Positions 1 to 12,174 of a stretch of 64,000 nt of DNA are shown here, one piece after another. A program made the translations under genes and the position numbers. The notes under the pieces are model-generated. The model searched no databases, was not told the DNA's origin, and saw only the letters and a program-made list of their open reading frames with translations. How positions within the stretch are numbered: the first letter of the stretch is position 1; every line of letters starts with the position of its first letter. This DNA is from Porphyra umbilicalis (Eukaryota > Rhodophyta > Bangiophyceae > Bangiales > Bangiaceae), in the NCBI GenBank assembly GCA_002049455.2, contig KV919053.1, forward strand, positions 35,761 to 99,760. Direction: 5' to 3'.

Positions 1-1471
1 TGTCCGTCAGAATCTTGCAATCAGGGACTCGGTGGCCACGCGTCCAACACATGTAGCACAGCGGGGGACCCGTCGGGGCCTCCCGCCGAACATAGGGCGC
101 TCCCCCAGCCGTGCGGAACCCCGGGGTACCCGACGGCAGCACCGCGACCGTGTCGTACGTCGCCGTGTCATCCCCCTCCCACGAGGAGTGGAGTTGGTTG
201 ACCGAGAGGCCTCGGGGTCCCGTCGACGTCTGTCCCTTCCGCGACGATCCCCCGGGTGACCCCCGGCCTGCCAACGCCATGACGTCCTTGGCGGCCCGAT
301 ATTTCCCCGCCACGTAGGTTGACAACTGTTGGTAGCTTCGTTGCGCCGAGTTGTACACGAAGGCGTCCGTCCGTAGATACTCCGGTAACCCTTGGATCAG
401 CTGCTGTTTCATCGTCCCCTCGGAGTGGATGTTGCCGCAAAGCTCAGCGAGGCCCCGTAGACGTGCCGCGAAGGCATCCACCCCCTCGTTGTCCACGAGC
501 GCCGCCCGGCTAAACTTGTTCTGCGCCAGCCCCAAAGCGTGCGGCTCCGCGTAGGTCGACAACAGCCAATTGACCGCCGCGGGGAAGGATCCAAGCGAGC
601 CCCGTACGCCCGCGATATCCGACCCCGGTAGGTTCCGAGTGAACCGCGTCTCAGCGTCGCCCGCGAGGAAGTTGGGAATTAGGTACAAACCCATCCCGTC
701 GGACACGTCGTTGTCATCGCAGGCCTTGACGAACTTTCGGAGCCACGAGAAGACCTTGAGGGGTTCCTTCCCGTTGAACATCGGGGTCCCCCCAAAGGAG
801 AACTTCATATTCTTGGCCGTCCGTCCCATCTTGCGGGCCTGCGACGCCCCGTAGGTCGAGTGACGGTTCCGTAGGCGGTACGATCGGTAGTCCAGGACGC
901 CCGCGAAGCGAACGTCCGGGCACTCGAGGACCGCCAACTTGCCGGACCCCACCTTGCGCCCCACGTGGTCGTCGTCGTTGTCGGTTGTCGCCGGCGACGG
1001 CGAGGAAGATGAAGACGACTATGACGACGAGGGACTACGGTGACGCCGTGACTTCCCTTTGCTGCGGCTCTTCCGCGTGTCCACTGGAGAACCTCGGCGG
1101 GGGGCATCTTGAGCAGAGCCCGCGGGGCTCGCCGCGATGACCCGAGAAACGTCGGCCAATAACGACTCGCGGAACGTCGACAGCGCCGTGTCCAGATCGG
1201 CCATCGCTAAAGGCGTCGCCGGATCACGATCTTGATCCACCAATCCCGTCCGTTCGTCGAGACGTCGAGGGAGGAAGGCACCGGCCCCCGGTGGGACACG
1301 ACGAACCGTTTCGCCCACGAGGTCCGCCAATGGCCGAGGCGGAGTGAAGGGAATCCCTGATCCGGCCGCGGATCCCCCTGTTGCAGCGACCGCTGGGGTC
1401 ACCGCGGATGTACCCGCCGGCATACCGGTAGCGATCGCGTTCGACTTGGGGATGTCGGACGGCGACGCCAT
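1..1471 (-). pseudogene. gag: LTR-retrotransposon Gag with CCHC zinc knuckle, 5' part, one in-frame TAG
   Basis: Capsid/nucleocapsid precursor of an LTR retrotransposon, which would package element RNA. Reading starts at the ATG at 1471, and the same frame stays open to the window edge apart from one TAG at 1021-1019 (codon 151). The N-terminal ~150 residues are disordered, ending in a basic and Ser-rich stretch around the TAG. A Retrotrans_gag-like helical domain follows (about 840-250), with a motif reading GGTPMFNGKEPLKVFSWLRK and a conserved W. At 58-17 there is an exact CX2CX4HX4C zinc knuckle (CYMC, then H, then C). Protease, RT and integrase would lie beyond base 1. The rest of the frame is intact, so the TAG is either a recent lesion or a read-through site. 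The Gag call is firm; Ty3 versus copia cannot be decided here. Confidence 0.85.
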
Positions 1472-1591
1472 CGTAGTGGCCGGGCGGTAATCGACGACAG
1501 ACCGACGCGGAGATCCACGTCGCCTTGACCTCACAAACCAACAGACGATCGGGGAACCGGCTACCCAGTACGGGCGTGGCAACGGCCGGAA

Positions 1592-1609
1592 TCCCCTGCT
1601 GCTCCACCA
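1592..1609 (-). promoter_or_regulatory. Putative retrotransposon primer binding site
   Basis: On the minus strand this reads TGGTGGAGCAGCAGGGGA. It begins with the TGG expected for pairing with a tRNA 3' CCA end, lies five bases inside the proposed LTR end, and is about 120 bases upstream of the Gag ATG. The primer tRNA was not identified. Confidence 0.4.
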
Positions 1610-1614
1610 GAAAT

Positions 1615-2114
1615 TGTAGCGGTTCTAAGCACCACCACGTTGGTTCGTCGTCTGGCCGAAGTGACCTCTTGATCAGCTCGGTCCGTCGAAGGAACTGCCC
1701 CGGAAATCGACCCACAGCCCAGCCTTCCCCCAACGGGAGGAGAGGATCACGGCAAAGCCCAGGGGGGAATCGTAGTCCAAAGCACAGTTGGTTTTATCAA
1801 ACGGCGACGGGGACGGCGTCCCCGCTGTCAATAAACCCCTCCCAAACCGAACGCCGGTGGCCAAAGTAGCCACCCCAAATGCGCCAAACAGATAAATCCC
1901 TCCAAAGCGAAAAGTTCAAACAAGTAGTAGGGGGGCTGGGAAAACCACTTGGGAAAAGCCCCGCCCCCGACCGAATCCAATCTCCCCGAGATCTGGACAG
2001 GTCATTCCCTTGCTGGCCCGGATTGGGATATTTTGGGACGGCCCGCCGGGGGTGTGCTGTACACAGCTGAGGGGCCACGCCCCTTCCAACTGTCAGACCC
2101 CCGACCGCCACACA
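1615..2114 (-). mobile_element. Putative 5' LTR of the minus-strand retrotransposon
   Basis: On the minus strand the segment ends ...CTACA immediately before the primer site, and on the plus strand it starts TGTAG, matching the 5'-TG...CA-3' rule. The outer end is set near 2114 (plus strand ...CCACACA), giving about 500 bases without convincing coding sequence. The second LTR is outside the window, so the outer end and the target-site duplication cannot be verified. Confidence 0.35.
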
Positions 2115-3186
2115 GGCGGATAATCAGGCGGATCATTCATGCGAGTAATAATCAATGATGACACAGTGCGCATCTGTCGTCAGGGTCATGCATTGGTCAC
2201 CAGTCTCAACCGACCAGCGCGCCTGCTCGGTTTCGGGCATCGCTACGTAGCACGCTCTTTCGCTTTGGGGTGCTGTTACTTCGCACGGGCTGGTGCTCGC
2301 GACTGGGCGGCGAGGCACACGCTCGCCAGCCATACGCATGTGTGGTGGTCCTCCCCCCGACAGGCCACCAGGCAGCGCATCACCTCAAAGGCAGCAGGAG
2401 GTGGGGGGGATGACCAACCCTTCCCTCCCTGACGTGCTGAAGGGGACCCCCACACTGAGCCGCTGGCAGTGGTCAGCGTGGGGAAGTGGCGCACATTGAG
2501 CGTGAGGCACCCACCCTGGTGTGCGCTCGTGGCCGGCTTGCACCGTCCACAGTCGCGGACCCGTCGCTGCCCACCGATCCGGAACCCCCCCGCCACGCTC
2601 CTCTCCTTCCCCGCGGCGACGGTGGGCGCCCCCCCCCGGCACGTCTTCCAATCCATGCGGCTTGGCCGCGTCCGGGACCGCATGCCACTGCCGGGGGTGC
2701 CCTCGTTCAGCCGATAGGGCAAGAGTCGGGAGGGAGCGCGCGCGGAGGAGGGACTCTCGCGGAGGTGGGGCGCGAACGGAGAGGAGAGCGTGCGGAGGGG
2801 ACCGCGTGCGGAGCGGACCGCTTGCTGAGAGGGAGTGTATGTGCAGGGACGGCGACCGGTCCTTTTGTATCGCCTTGACGGCTGGTGCCCAATTTGCGAT
2901 GGGTCGCTCGCGAGCCACCGGTGCCGTAGAGCCGGCGGCAACTTCTGCGCCTCTACCCCTCGGAGGTCACCCGATGACATGAGCTAGGCAGCCGGTGACG
3001 CAGCGGCTCCTGCGTGCCCCTTTTTTTAGCCGACCAGTACCCTCAGCGCGTCTGTCCTTGTCTACCACCACCACCGGCCGTGCACCTGCCGGGCCGTCGC
3101 TATCTCCCCCCCACCGCACACGCTCTTCTTTCTTCGTGTGCCCCACCCCACGCCCCGCTTTGCGAGCCTTCTCTATTCGGCGGGGC
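2115..3186. other. Non-coding GC-rich stretch
   Basis: No recognisable gene. Open frames occur on both strands but are Arg/Pro/Ser-rich and unlike any family. The pyrimidine-rich part at 3010-3170 could be the leader of the transposase gene that follows. Confidence 0.4.
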
Positions 3187-6100
3187 ATGTACGAGGACGC
3201 CGGCGCGGATATGACCGAGTATGTCGACGGTGGCATTCAGCTGGGGGGGCAGCTGCACAAAGGCGGCGCGCGCAACAACGGGGGCAGGCCAGTTGGGTCG
3301 CGGCGCTACACCCGTGAGACGCTCTCGATGGGGTGCGGCAAAGCCATCGCCATTGGGCTGTCCCAGTACGGTGTGGAGTGGTTTTGAACGAGGTCAAGGG
3401 CCGCACTGTCTGCGAGATGAGCGTCGAGAAGCTGTCGGACCGCTTGTCGACGATGGGAAGCGTGCCGTGTCGAGGGGAGGTGTGGCCGCTCATGCACGTG
3501 TTCGGGTTCTTTTCCAAGTTTGCGGGCGGCATGGGAAGTGTGGCGACGGAACGAGACGTGGCGTGCACGTGGGTGGGTAGGAGCGGGTTCATCAACTGCA
3601 GCTGCCAGGGCCAGACGCGACTTCTCGGTCTCATGAGGAAGGCCGACGCGGACGGTGAAGACATGGAGTGCACCCACGGAATGGCGATGGCCAAGGCCCT
3701 GCGCACCCTGAGCATTGACGTGGGGTCTATGCTGGCGGTAGTTCGCAACCTGCACCAGCGCTGCAGCTCACGGCTGACTGACGGTGTGCATGGCGACGGG
3801 GGCGACGACGGGGACTGCGAGCGGTTCGTCGTATGTCAGTCTGCTGTCGGCATCGCCGTGACCGGCCACGCAGACCAAGTAGTGGCCGCCCCCGTCCGCT
3901 TTACGCGCCATAACACCACGTGCATGCTGTGCGACACTGATTGGACATCATCGTGCTAGCATATGTCCCTGACGCGGCACTATAAACGCTCGGCAGAAGA
4001 GAAAGAGCAGAGCGCCGCAGCGACTGGGCAGAAGGGCCGCGAGGTGGAGGAGGACTCGGCGACCGCGACGGAAGAGGCTCGCAGCGAGGCGGACGTGCTG
4101 CAGTTGATCTCTCAGAAGCCGCTGGGGATTTTCAACTGCCACAAGGCGACGAGGAGAGACCTGGACATTGGGGAGTTGATCTCCAAGGGCGACACCAAAA
4201 AGATCGCGGCGCCTCCCACCTGCCCCAAGTGCAAGACCGCGCGAGGCTCGACGGCCGATCTTGGTTCAGACGGCATCATCCTTGGCTCCGCCGGACCCTG
4301 CCATATGCACCTTTAAGCCTACCTCTGCTCGTCTGATGACTGTGGTGAGTGGGTGAGCGCGGGCGTTTGAGCTTGTGTTGGACGGCACCACGTTTGCGTC
4401 CTCATTTGAGGCGTGGAGGCGGGCGTACCTGGACCGGAGAGACGCTGGGAAGGCAAAGGATTGCCGCATCCGCGCGAAGAAGACGGTAACCGAGGTCGTC
4501 AATGCAGCTTTGCGGCTCATGACAGACCAACCGCCGCTCTGGAGTTTCTCATGCTCCTCCTTCCAGGACTCGGGCGGGCGCTTCCGGGTGGTAATGGCCG
4601 ACGGCATTTGGCTCGGGTTTTTGCGTCGACTGGCCAACAAGCTCTACAAGAGCCCCTGCCAGCCTTGCAAGTCGGTGGCCGACTACGTGCGCGCGGGGAG
4701 CCTTTGCGGCTCCGAGTCGGTGCGGCGGTTTATTAGGCTAGCCCTCAAGCAACCCGCCAAGGCTGTTGTCATTAAGGCCGATCAGCTGCCGAGCGCCGAG
4801 AAGGCGCTGTTCTCTCTCTTTCCCGCCGCCCTGCCTGCCAACCGTGTCGCTGAGGTCAACATGTTTGGGAAGTCCAAGATGAAGGCGCTCCACGCCCTCC
4901 TCAAAGGCGTGTGGGTGCTGGAAAAGGCCGCGGGAGACCCCGCCCGCCGTGTTGTCCAGCGCATTCTGTACGTGTTGACCAACGAGGTAGCCAACTTTCG
5001 CCCTGCCTTGCGCGCTGCCAGCGACGTTGAGATGGCCACCCACGTCCGCAACTGGCTGGTCGGTGTCGTCGGCCCTGCGGCGGCGCCCGGGGCAGCAGGT
5101 GGCGGTGGGGGCGTGGGCAACGATAGCGCCCATAGCGGGGGAAGCTCGGAAGACGGATCGCCGGATGAGCTCGATGCGCCGCCACCGCCGCCACCGCCAC
5201 GGCAGCCCGCTCCGCGTGGAGGACGGGGCAGTGGTGGCGGCCGCGGACTGGGCGGTGACGGGTGGGGCGGCCGCGGGAGAGGCGGCCGCGGGCGGGGCGG
5301 CCACGGTCGGAGCGGCCGCGGGAGCGCCCCTCTGGTAGCTATGCGCGCGGGGCGTGAGGCCGCGGCGGCTTGGAGGCACCACGAGGAGGTAACAGTCGCC
5401 GAGCCGTCGGACTCCCGCTGCTTTCAGCTGCTGATCAAGGAGCTCGGGCCTGACCAGTACAAGCCAGTCGTGTCCCTCTGCGTCGCTCTGGCCACTGACG
5501 CTGTCGTCAATGACTTCAAGCCCAGCAACTTGGCGGGCATCAAGGGTGTTGCTGACGATTTGGCGGCAGCCGATGCGGCCAAGCGCGTGGACGCCGTCCT
5601 TTCCGCCGCTTGCAGCCCTGCTGCCCGTCCCCCCCCCCTACCCAACGGCGACGCGGCACCGGACCCAAACGTGGTCTTCGCGGCGGCAAAGGCGCGCGTC
5701 ACGCACGAGCAGCGGCCAGTGATGGCCTTCATCTTGGCGATGCGTGTCAACGGGCCGGAATTTGAACAGCCGCGGGCGCCCGCGGCCGCTGCGATGCGGA
5801 CTGTGTGCGACACAGTGAACGACTACCACCTCCATAGAGAGGGGGACGACGGATCAGCGCTGGCCTTTGGCAAGGAGTGGCTGGACCCATCGTTGACGCC
5901 TGAGCAGCTGCTCGAGCACTTTCGCGAGCGCTTCCCATTGGCATCGGAGGACCCGATTGTCACCGGCTGCTTCTTCCCTGGTTTGTTGCAGTGTCGCCCG
6001 TGCCCCTTTGCGCACGGTGAGCAGCCGGAGCTCGGCATGTGCGCCAAGCACTACCAGGCCGTGCGAAAGTTCTTCTCCGCATGGACGTTTACGGTCTGCT

Positions 6101-6798
6101 GCGCCTGCGCCCACCCCAAGCTCATCGGCTTTGTGGTTCTGGACAATCGAGAGGGACCGCATGCATTGCTAAATGCTATCATCACCCGCTTCGCGTTGCT
6201 GCCCTACTGTGTTGTGTATGACTTTAGTTGTGGTGCCCTTCATAGCGCTGTTGGCAAGCTCCCCGGCTTTGTCGCTCTCGTGGTCATCATCTCGGACCTC
6301 TTTCACATCGTCAACCATGTTTACAGCGACATCTTCATCCCGCGCCCGTACTCCCCGCTCGACGGCAAGAACACCGTCGCGCACGAGCAGAGAAACGCTC
6401 CAATTGCGGCCATGATCAAGACGCTTCGGGCGTGCGGTCAAGACGAGTGCATGCGGATAATGAAGCTGCACACTATCGTGCACAATGTGCACGCGCATGC
6501 ACGCAGCACGCGCACCTACCCACTGCCCGACGACTACAACATTCGGCAATTTTACTTCTCCAAGCAAGCGTGCCTGTGCGGCTGTGAGCAGCAAGAGGAG
6601 GAGCCGCAGCTGCCTAGCCCCCCATCGTCGGCGCCATCTACGCCCACACCCTCTTCGACCGGGATGACCTTGTCGTCGGGCAGCGAGGAAGAATTTCTCA
6701 ACGCGTGGGCGGCCTTACCTGCGGAGCTGGCCGTGACAGCGGCGTCGGCCGCGGCTTCGGCGATGCGGATTACGGCGGACGTGTTGGCCAACGTGTAG
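3187..6798 (+). pseudogene. KDZ-type DDE transposase with SWIM-like Zn finger, decayed
   Basis: One former gene now in pieces. The first frame (about 3333-3956) holds a SWIM-like CXC...CXH finger (NCSCQG ... ECTHG, about 3594-3678). It ends at TAG 3957-3959 and continues in the same frame through a CPKC ... CHMHL segment to TAA 4314-4316, where a YLC/DC pair follows. The phase then shifts near 4350-4360, and FELVLDGTTFA opens the long frame to 6798. This frame has an Arg/Gly-rich linker (about 5080-5340) and a Cys-rich block (CRPCPF, C, CCAC; 5993-6111). Next come VVYDFSCGALH (D at 6220), SDLFHIVNH (D at 6295) and AHEQRNA (E at 6385), which match the KDZ (Kyakuja-Dileera-Zisupton) core. Those acidic residues are candidate catalytic residues. 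The frame beginning at 4375 has no ATG at its start, consistent with decay. Assignment to KDZ is from motifs only. Confidence 0.7.
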
Positions 6799-9653
6799 GT
6801 GTCGTTCGACTGGTACGACTGCTTGTTTGTTACTCGCGCTTGTACAGGCCGCGGCGCCGCCGATGCCGATGTTGGACAAGACACTCACGCCGAGCGGTGG
6901 AGGAAGGGCGGAGGAGCGGGTTTCCGGCGCCGGTTGTTTTGGCTTGATATTTGTCAGACGGTGGCGGCACGGAGCTTGCAGTGGTGGGTGCTTTAGGTGG
7001 TCAGCGGGTGGGGCAAAGGTGCATCGCGTCGATAGTGAGGGGAAGGCCGAGCAGAAAACATTGACTTTTGTACCGTCGTCAAGAAACGCCACAGGAGCGG
7101 ACCCCTTCGCAGCGAACGATGGGGGCCTGACACTGACGTCCCTCCGAAGAGAGGAAGGTGCTGCGGGATCGGTGGTGGGCTGTGCGTCAGAAAGAGCAAC
7201 GGCCGAGGGAAGCAGGCTATTCATCGCGCCGGTACAGTCCACCCATGTGCCGCCACCTGAGACGCGGTGTCGGGGCTGGGGACTACAGAGGCGCGGGTGC
7301 CGGCGCGGAGCAGCGAGGTGACCAGTACTGGTGGGCCTCACCTTACTGATGTGCGTCAGGCAGAGCCGGCGAGGACTGGGGCAGCCGCAAGTGCAGCCTC
7401 CCTCGGGCGGGGACAGAGGGGAAGCTGTTACCAGGAGAGGCGCCGGGCAGATGGTGAGCCGCCACTCTCACGCCGGGCCATTGGGGCGAGGGGGGTCCCG
7501 CCGGGGCTCGTAGACGCCACCCGTGAACAGTCAGTCAGAGAGATCGTCAGGGGGACGAAGGGATGTGCTTGTGGTGTGGGACAACGGCGCTGTGGCAGGC
7601 ACACCTGCAGTGGCGGAAGGAAGCCGACTGCACCGACAGAGTGATGCGGCCGACCACGGAGGAGGCACACAGAGGCGCCCGGCCTTGTATCTCCTTGCTC
7701 TCGCAAACAATCGGGGTGAGAGACCACACCTTGGCCAGCTGTCACCTCTCAGGCAGCAGCATGAGGGCGGATGGCGGGATTGGGCGCGTTCGCAGGACGT
7801 GGGCGACGCAGATGTAGGCTACAAGGACGCTGCAAGACCAGCGCATCAGACGGCTCGTGGGCCCTTTGACCGAGTCACCTCCTCTATATGTGGTCGTTAC
7901 GCCAAGAGCTGGAGCGGTCCCAGTCAAGCCGATTGATGTCTGGGCTAATCAAACGCAGAAAAGCGCCTCTTTGTCAGACCAGGACTCCCCGCTTTTTGGC
8001 ACAACGACAAAAATCGTCAAATATAAAAAAGCATGGCCGTGAACAGTTGTGTTGGCTACTCGGAAGACCTGAATCCAAAATAGCTCAGAACAGTACATCC
8101 GAATAAAAACAGAGCCGAAGCTTACTGGCATCGGAGGGCGTCGGCTGCGCCTCTTGGGCCTCTGCGCTACCGACCGCCCCCCTCCGCCACCCACGCTCCT
8201 GCTGGCAGAGCCCAGAAGGGATCCTTTCCACACCGCCTCTCCATCACTCTTTGTGCGACACCACCGCCAGAGCTACCGGTACGGCATTCATAGAGCTCTT
8301 ACATACCATGTAGCCACTTCTTCTATCCTTTGGGACTTCGCTCATGCTCTCTGACGTTCTTTTGGAAGCCGCAGCGGCCTGTACGGTGTCTCTGAGAGGC
8401 CTCCCAAGTGCCAAAGAGAGGTGGCGATAGCGGGACAACATGTAGGGGTCTTTGGGGTCCTGTTGGCGTCCTCGACATCATCACGTAGTTGAGAAGCACT
8501 TGCAGAAAAAAGCAATGAAAAAGACGTGTGCTGCACTGAGAAACTGGGTGGTCGAGCTCGTAGGCAGAAGCCTTCAGAAGCATGCTGCACTGAGGGGTCG
8601 GACGGTCCGAATGAGACGTGTTGTCTGAAGATATATTACAAAAATCTGTAATGACAAATACAAGAAGACGGCCCTTGACTAAAGGTCGATTCCACGCATT
8701 AGGGCGCATGAGCGCGACTCACATTGGCGCGCACAGAACTCGGCAATGGAACAAGCCTTGGAACTTCACATGGACCCATCCTGGAGCCTACTTCATCAGC
8801 TTTTTTGTGACACACTTTCAGGCGGCTACGACCATATGCTTGAGAGATAGACAGTTTTCATTGCATCCCACCGTTGTCTTGAACGCTTTTTTGTGGAATA
8901 AATGGCCCGCTGATGACGCTGCAGGCGGTAACTCGACGTGGGTAGGCAACAAAGTGCGTGTCATCGGTGCTGCGGGGAAGTTTGGACGACATTTGTGGCC
9001 GTTGGTCAACATGGGCGGTAGTGGTGGGGGGCAGGTATGCTCGTAGCCGGCCGAGAGAATGTGCATTTCCATGGGATGCCGGATCGGATCAATCCGTGTC
9101 TTGCATCAGAAATTGGTCAGAGCCAGTTCCGGATCGGCAGAGACAAAGAAAACGGCGCAATTCTGGAGGGACAGAGAAACACCGAGGTGTATCTCAGTAC
9201 TACAAGATCCTTTGAGCGCCCAGTTCTTTTTCCTTGAGTACCCATGCCACGGAGACTAGTTCTGTTTAGTTCTCGTGGTTAAAAAAAGTCTAGAACAGCA
9301 GGGAAAACCCTTTCCTCATGCGCCTAAATGCATGGAATAGACCTTTAGGTGTGAACCTCGGACGCCGAGGCCGGTCTGCCGCTGTCCTCACCATTCCGTG
9401 CTGACAGTGATCACGCCTGAGTGCACCGGGGGCGAGGCCCCTCCTGAATTTGTGAAACTGCATCATTACAGTGATACACAAGCCTGGGACTTCGACGTGT
9501 GAGCTTGATTCTCGTTGTCTTAGCCGTTGGACTTGCCATCCGAACCGAATAATTGTGTCGCCTGATCCCCAACCGGCCATTCCAAGTCGCAGGCTGCGGT
9601 TTCGACGGGGCACCACACTGTACAGTCAATCCCCGAGCTTGTCACACCCGGTA
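6799..9653. other. No gene recognised
   Basis: About 2.9 kb downstream of the KDZ remnant. Composition falls from GC-rich to nearly balanced. Small frames are present but none has a recognisable domain. It may include the 3' end of the KDZ element, but I could not pair terminal repeats. Confidence 0.4.
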
Positions 9654-9784
9654 CAGTGCGTTCTCGTTATAAGACAATCGCTTACAAAAGAATATGGGTC
9701 GCGTGTCATCCATTCCAGTCCGTGTGGGCCACTTTTTCTTCATATTGAGCCGAATCAGCTGTCTCTTATAACGAGAACGCACTG
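9654..9784. mobile_element. MITE, 131 bp, CAGTGCGTTCTCG TIR, TA duplication
   Basis: The first 21 bases (CAGTGCGTTCTCGTTATAAG plus A) recur as an exact inverted repeat at the right end, and TA flanks both sides (9652-9653 and 9785-9786). The TA duplication and CAG-start TIR point to a Tc1/mariner-pogo-type element too short to code. The TIR is nearly the same as that of the element at 58735-59227, so both belong to one family. Confidence 0.8.
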
Positions 9785-9806
9785 TATAGGCCCAGGTGGG
9801 CCTGTA

Positions 9807-9935
9807 TTGTGCTTCTCACAAAAACTGGACCTCGGTGCATCAGCTTCCGTTGCAAAATCACTGTTTCATTGGCTCAGGGGGCGGTTCATGATGCTGAAGC
9901 GTATGTTGCGGATCCAGTTTTTGTGAGAAGCACAA
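9807..9935. mobile_element. MITE, 129 bp, TTGTGCTTCTCAC TIR, TA duplication
   Basis: TTGTGCTTCTCACAAAAACT (followed by GGA) at the left end is repeated inverted at the right end. TA flanks both sides (9805-9806 and 9936-9937). The TIR is unlike that of its neighbour 22 bases upstream, so this is a separate family of the Tc1/mariner type. Confidence 0.8.
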
Positions 9936-11525
9936 TAACGAGTCAACCGACGATCGCCCCCAGAGAGGCGATCAAGGCACATTCTCACGTCGCGCAAGGC
10001 TCCGAGCACCGTTTCAGAGACCGACCTGCATTGATCGCATCAGGAGGGCAGCTTCTGGTCACGATTGTTGATGAAGTAGCCTTCAACACTGGCTGTGGCA
10101 ATAGTACTGGCAGGTGCAATTCGTGCCTTAGAGGTGGGCCATCATCGAGGATTGACTGTATTTTATCGCCCCCAAGTCGCCGGAAAGTAACCAAAGAAGC
10201 GCGATGGCAGAACCGCCGACGGTGGCCACCTCCCCCCCCCACCGCCTGGCATGGCCATCCCCCTCCCCCCCCGGCCCTTCCCCCCACCCCCCGACGCCTT
10301 CGAATCCGTACTCATGGCTACAGGTCGTGTCCTGCGCCCCGCGACTTCTCCACCGCACCCCCTGCACCCCTGCGCCCGCAAAGCACCCCCCGCCCATTCC
10401 CCCCGCGCGGCCGCAGCCGTGCCCTGGCGAGCCCCCCTCTGACCAGTAGCGTTTTCTGCATGTCAGATCGAGCGTCCCAAGCGAACGCGGTGCTCAGCCG
10501 GGCAGCTGAGCGCAGCTATGAAGAAGCGCGAATCAGCGATAATAGCAACTGCGGAGGAATCTGCGCGCGTGGCGGTGGGATCAGTGCACAGTGCGGAATG
10601 AGCAGCACGGTCACAGCGATCCGCGGAGCTGTTGTCACAAAGCACCGCGAAGCTGCTGTCACAAGGCACCGCGGAGCCCCTCATACGAAAACGGTTGGGC
10701 ACACACAGAATATGCATGCGAAGGCGCCGAAAAGAACAACTAGGGAAAAGTACTGTGGACGGAAACTTCGGCGACAGTATCAATGGCACTATAAGGATTT
10801 GAAGTCCACAGGCCTGATAATGCGATGCTGTGAGCATTATCTGTATTGGGAGTGAATGCTCTGTCCAGGCTGCCTGGGAAGCTGTTCCGTGCTGGCCTGT
10901 GTGAGGGGGGGTTCGATTCTAAGGCTTCGGATCTGGCTGCCGGATCCGAAGGCTGGTACTTTCCCACTTGCAGATGACGTCTCGCGAGGCCAACAAAGCC
11001 GCGTTCCTGAAAGCCACTGTTTCGTGCATTGCAATTATGCACGCGCTCAGTAATTTCTCTTGGCCTATTGATATTCAATCTCCACAAATGTATAGGCTGT
11101 CGTGGAAGCTGCCAAGCCAATGAGCCGGGAGCGGACACCGCATCAGCAGAAATCTACGCAAAATCCCTGACCTGGACGATCATTGATCGACTCATCGCGC
11201 CACCGCAAGCTCTGAGCGCACACTGACCGCTCGTTCTTGGCCCGTCGCGCTGCCAGCCGGCAAGTTGCCGCATGATTTCGTGATCCCACCGCGACGGCTC
11301 GTGCTGTTGTCTTTCGTGTGCGCTCTGCTCCGCGTCGCTTCAGGGAGAGCTGTCTGGAGCCGGCAGGCGGCCGCGCTCGCCGGCTGGCATTGCGCGCGCC
11401 AGCGCAGCCGGCAGGCTCGAGGGGTCCGGTGTCGGTGGCCCTCGTCACCGCGAGTCTGTGTGGCCGTCGTCCGGGCTGCATTGCACCACTCTTGACACAC
11501 GTACAGTGGAGTTCCATGTGTTAGG
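9936..11525. other. No gene recognised
   Basis: Contains a C-rich tract (10220-10440) and short CACCGCGGAGC-type repeats around 10620-10690. The plus-strand frame crossing this tract to 10855 begins inside a MITE and has no recognisable domain. Confidence 0.4.
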
Positions 11526-12174
11526 TTTCGGCCAATCGAATTAGTGGCACCGGGACCCTCTTGCCCGACGACGTTCACCGCCGTGCAGCGGCCGGCCGCC
11601 GCGTAGCTACGTAGGACCCCCAGTGACCCAGTGATATCGCCGACTGCAGCTGTGGGAGGTCACGGCGGGGGTATCAGCTGGGTGCGTGTCCGTGGGTACG
11701 CCGCGGAGTGGCCTTTGCCGCTACCTATTGATATTGTGGATATTAGGAGGCTTGCGAAGGGAGCAGAGGCGGCCGTCGGCGGGTGGGCGTTGAGGACCAG
11801 GCTCGTGGTCGACCCCTGCCTCGCCGGCGGCTGGCTAAGTGTCTCTGTTGTCCTTCCCAACCGAGCTGCCCCCCCCGCGCTGGAACACGTCGACCCGTCT
11901 CTCTGTCTGCTCCTGCCATCCGGTCAATCCCCCTACTGCTCACTACTTGACGTACGTACGTGCCCTGTGAGCCTGGTCGCCGCACCATGGCGTCGTATGG
12001 CTCGTCGGTGCCGATCGATTTTTCTCTCAACCAGCGGCGACTACCGCGCTCCCAGGTGGAGCGCATCCCCACTGTCGATGACTGGGAAGATGACGATTTG
12101 TCGGCGCGCGATGAGGAGGAGCTCGACCACGACGTGGGTTCCCTGGCGTCGAGCCTCCGCGCCAACTTCCTCCC
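11526..12174 (+). repeat. Segmental duplication, source copy (promoter, leader and exon-1 start of ATP-grasp gene)
   Basis: This block is repeated in the same orientation at 23156-23790. Shared landmarks include the GTAGCTACGTAGGACCCCCA segment (11605-11624), a GATATCGCCGACTGCAGCTG segment, the leader ending ...CGCACCATGG, and the first ~60 codons. Most of the block is nearly identical, with a more diverged patch around 11720-11800. Confidence 0.85.

Noticed and set aside
2276-2980. 234-codon minus-strand frame
   Set aside because: Low-complexity Arg/Pro/Ser text without homology-like motifs, overlapped by equally long frames on the plus strand.
9809-10855. 348-codon plus-strand frame
   Set aside because: It begins inside a MITE, passes through a C-rich tract, and shows no recognisable domain.
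10906-10916. GGTTCGATTCT resembling a tRNA B box
   Set aside because: No A box at the right distance upstream and no acceptor or anticodon stem could be formed.
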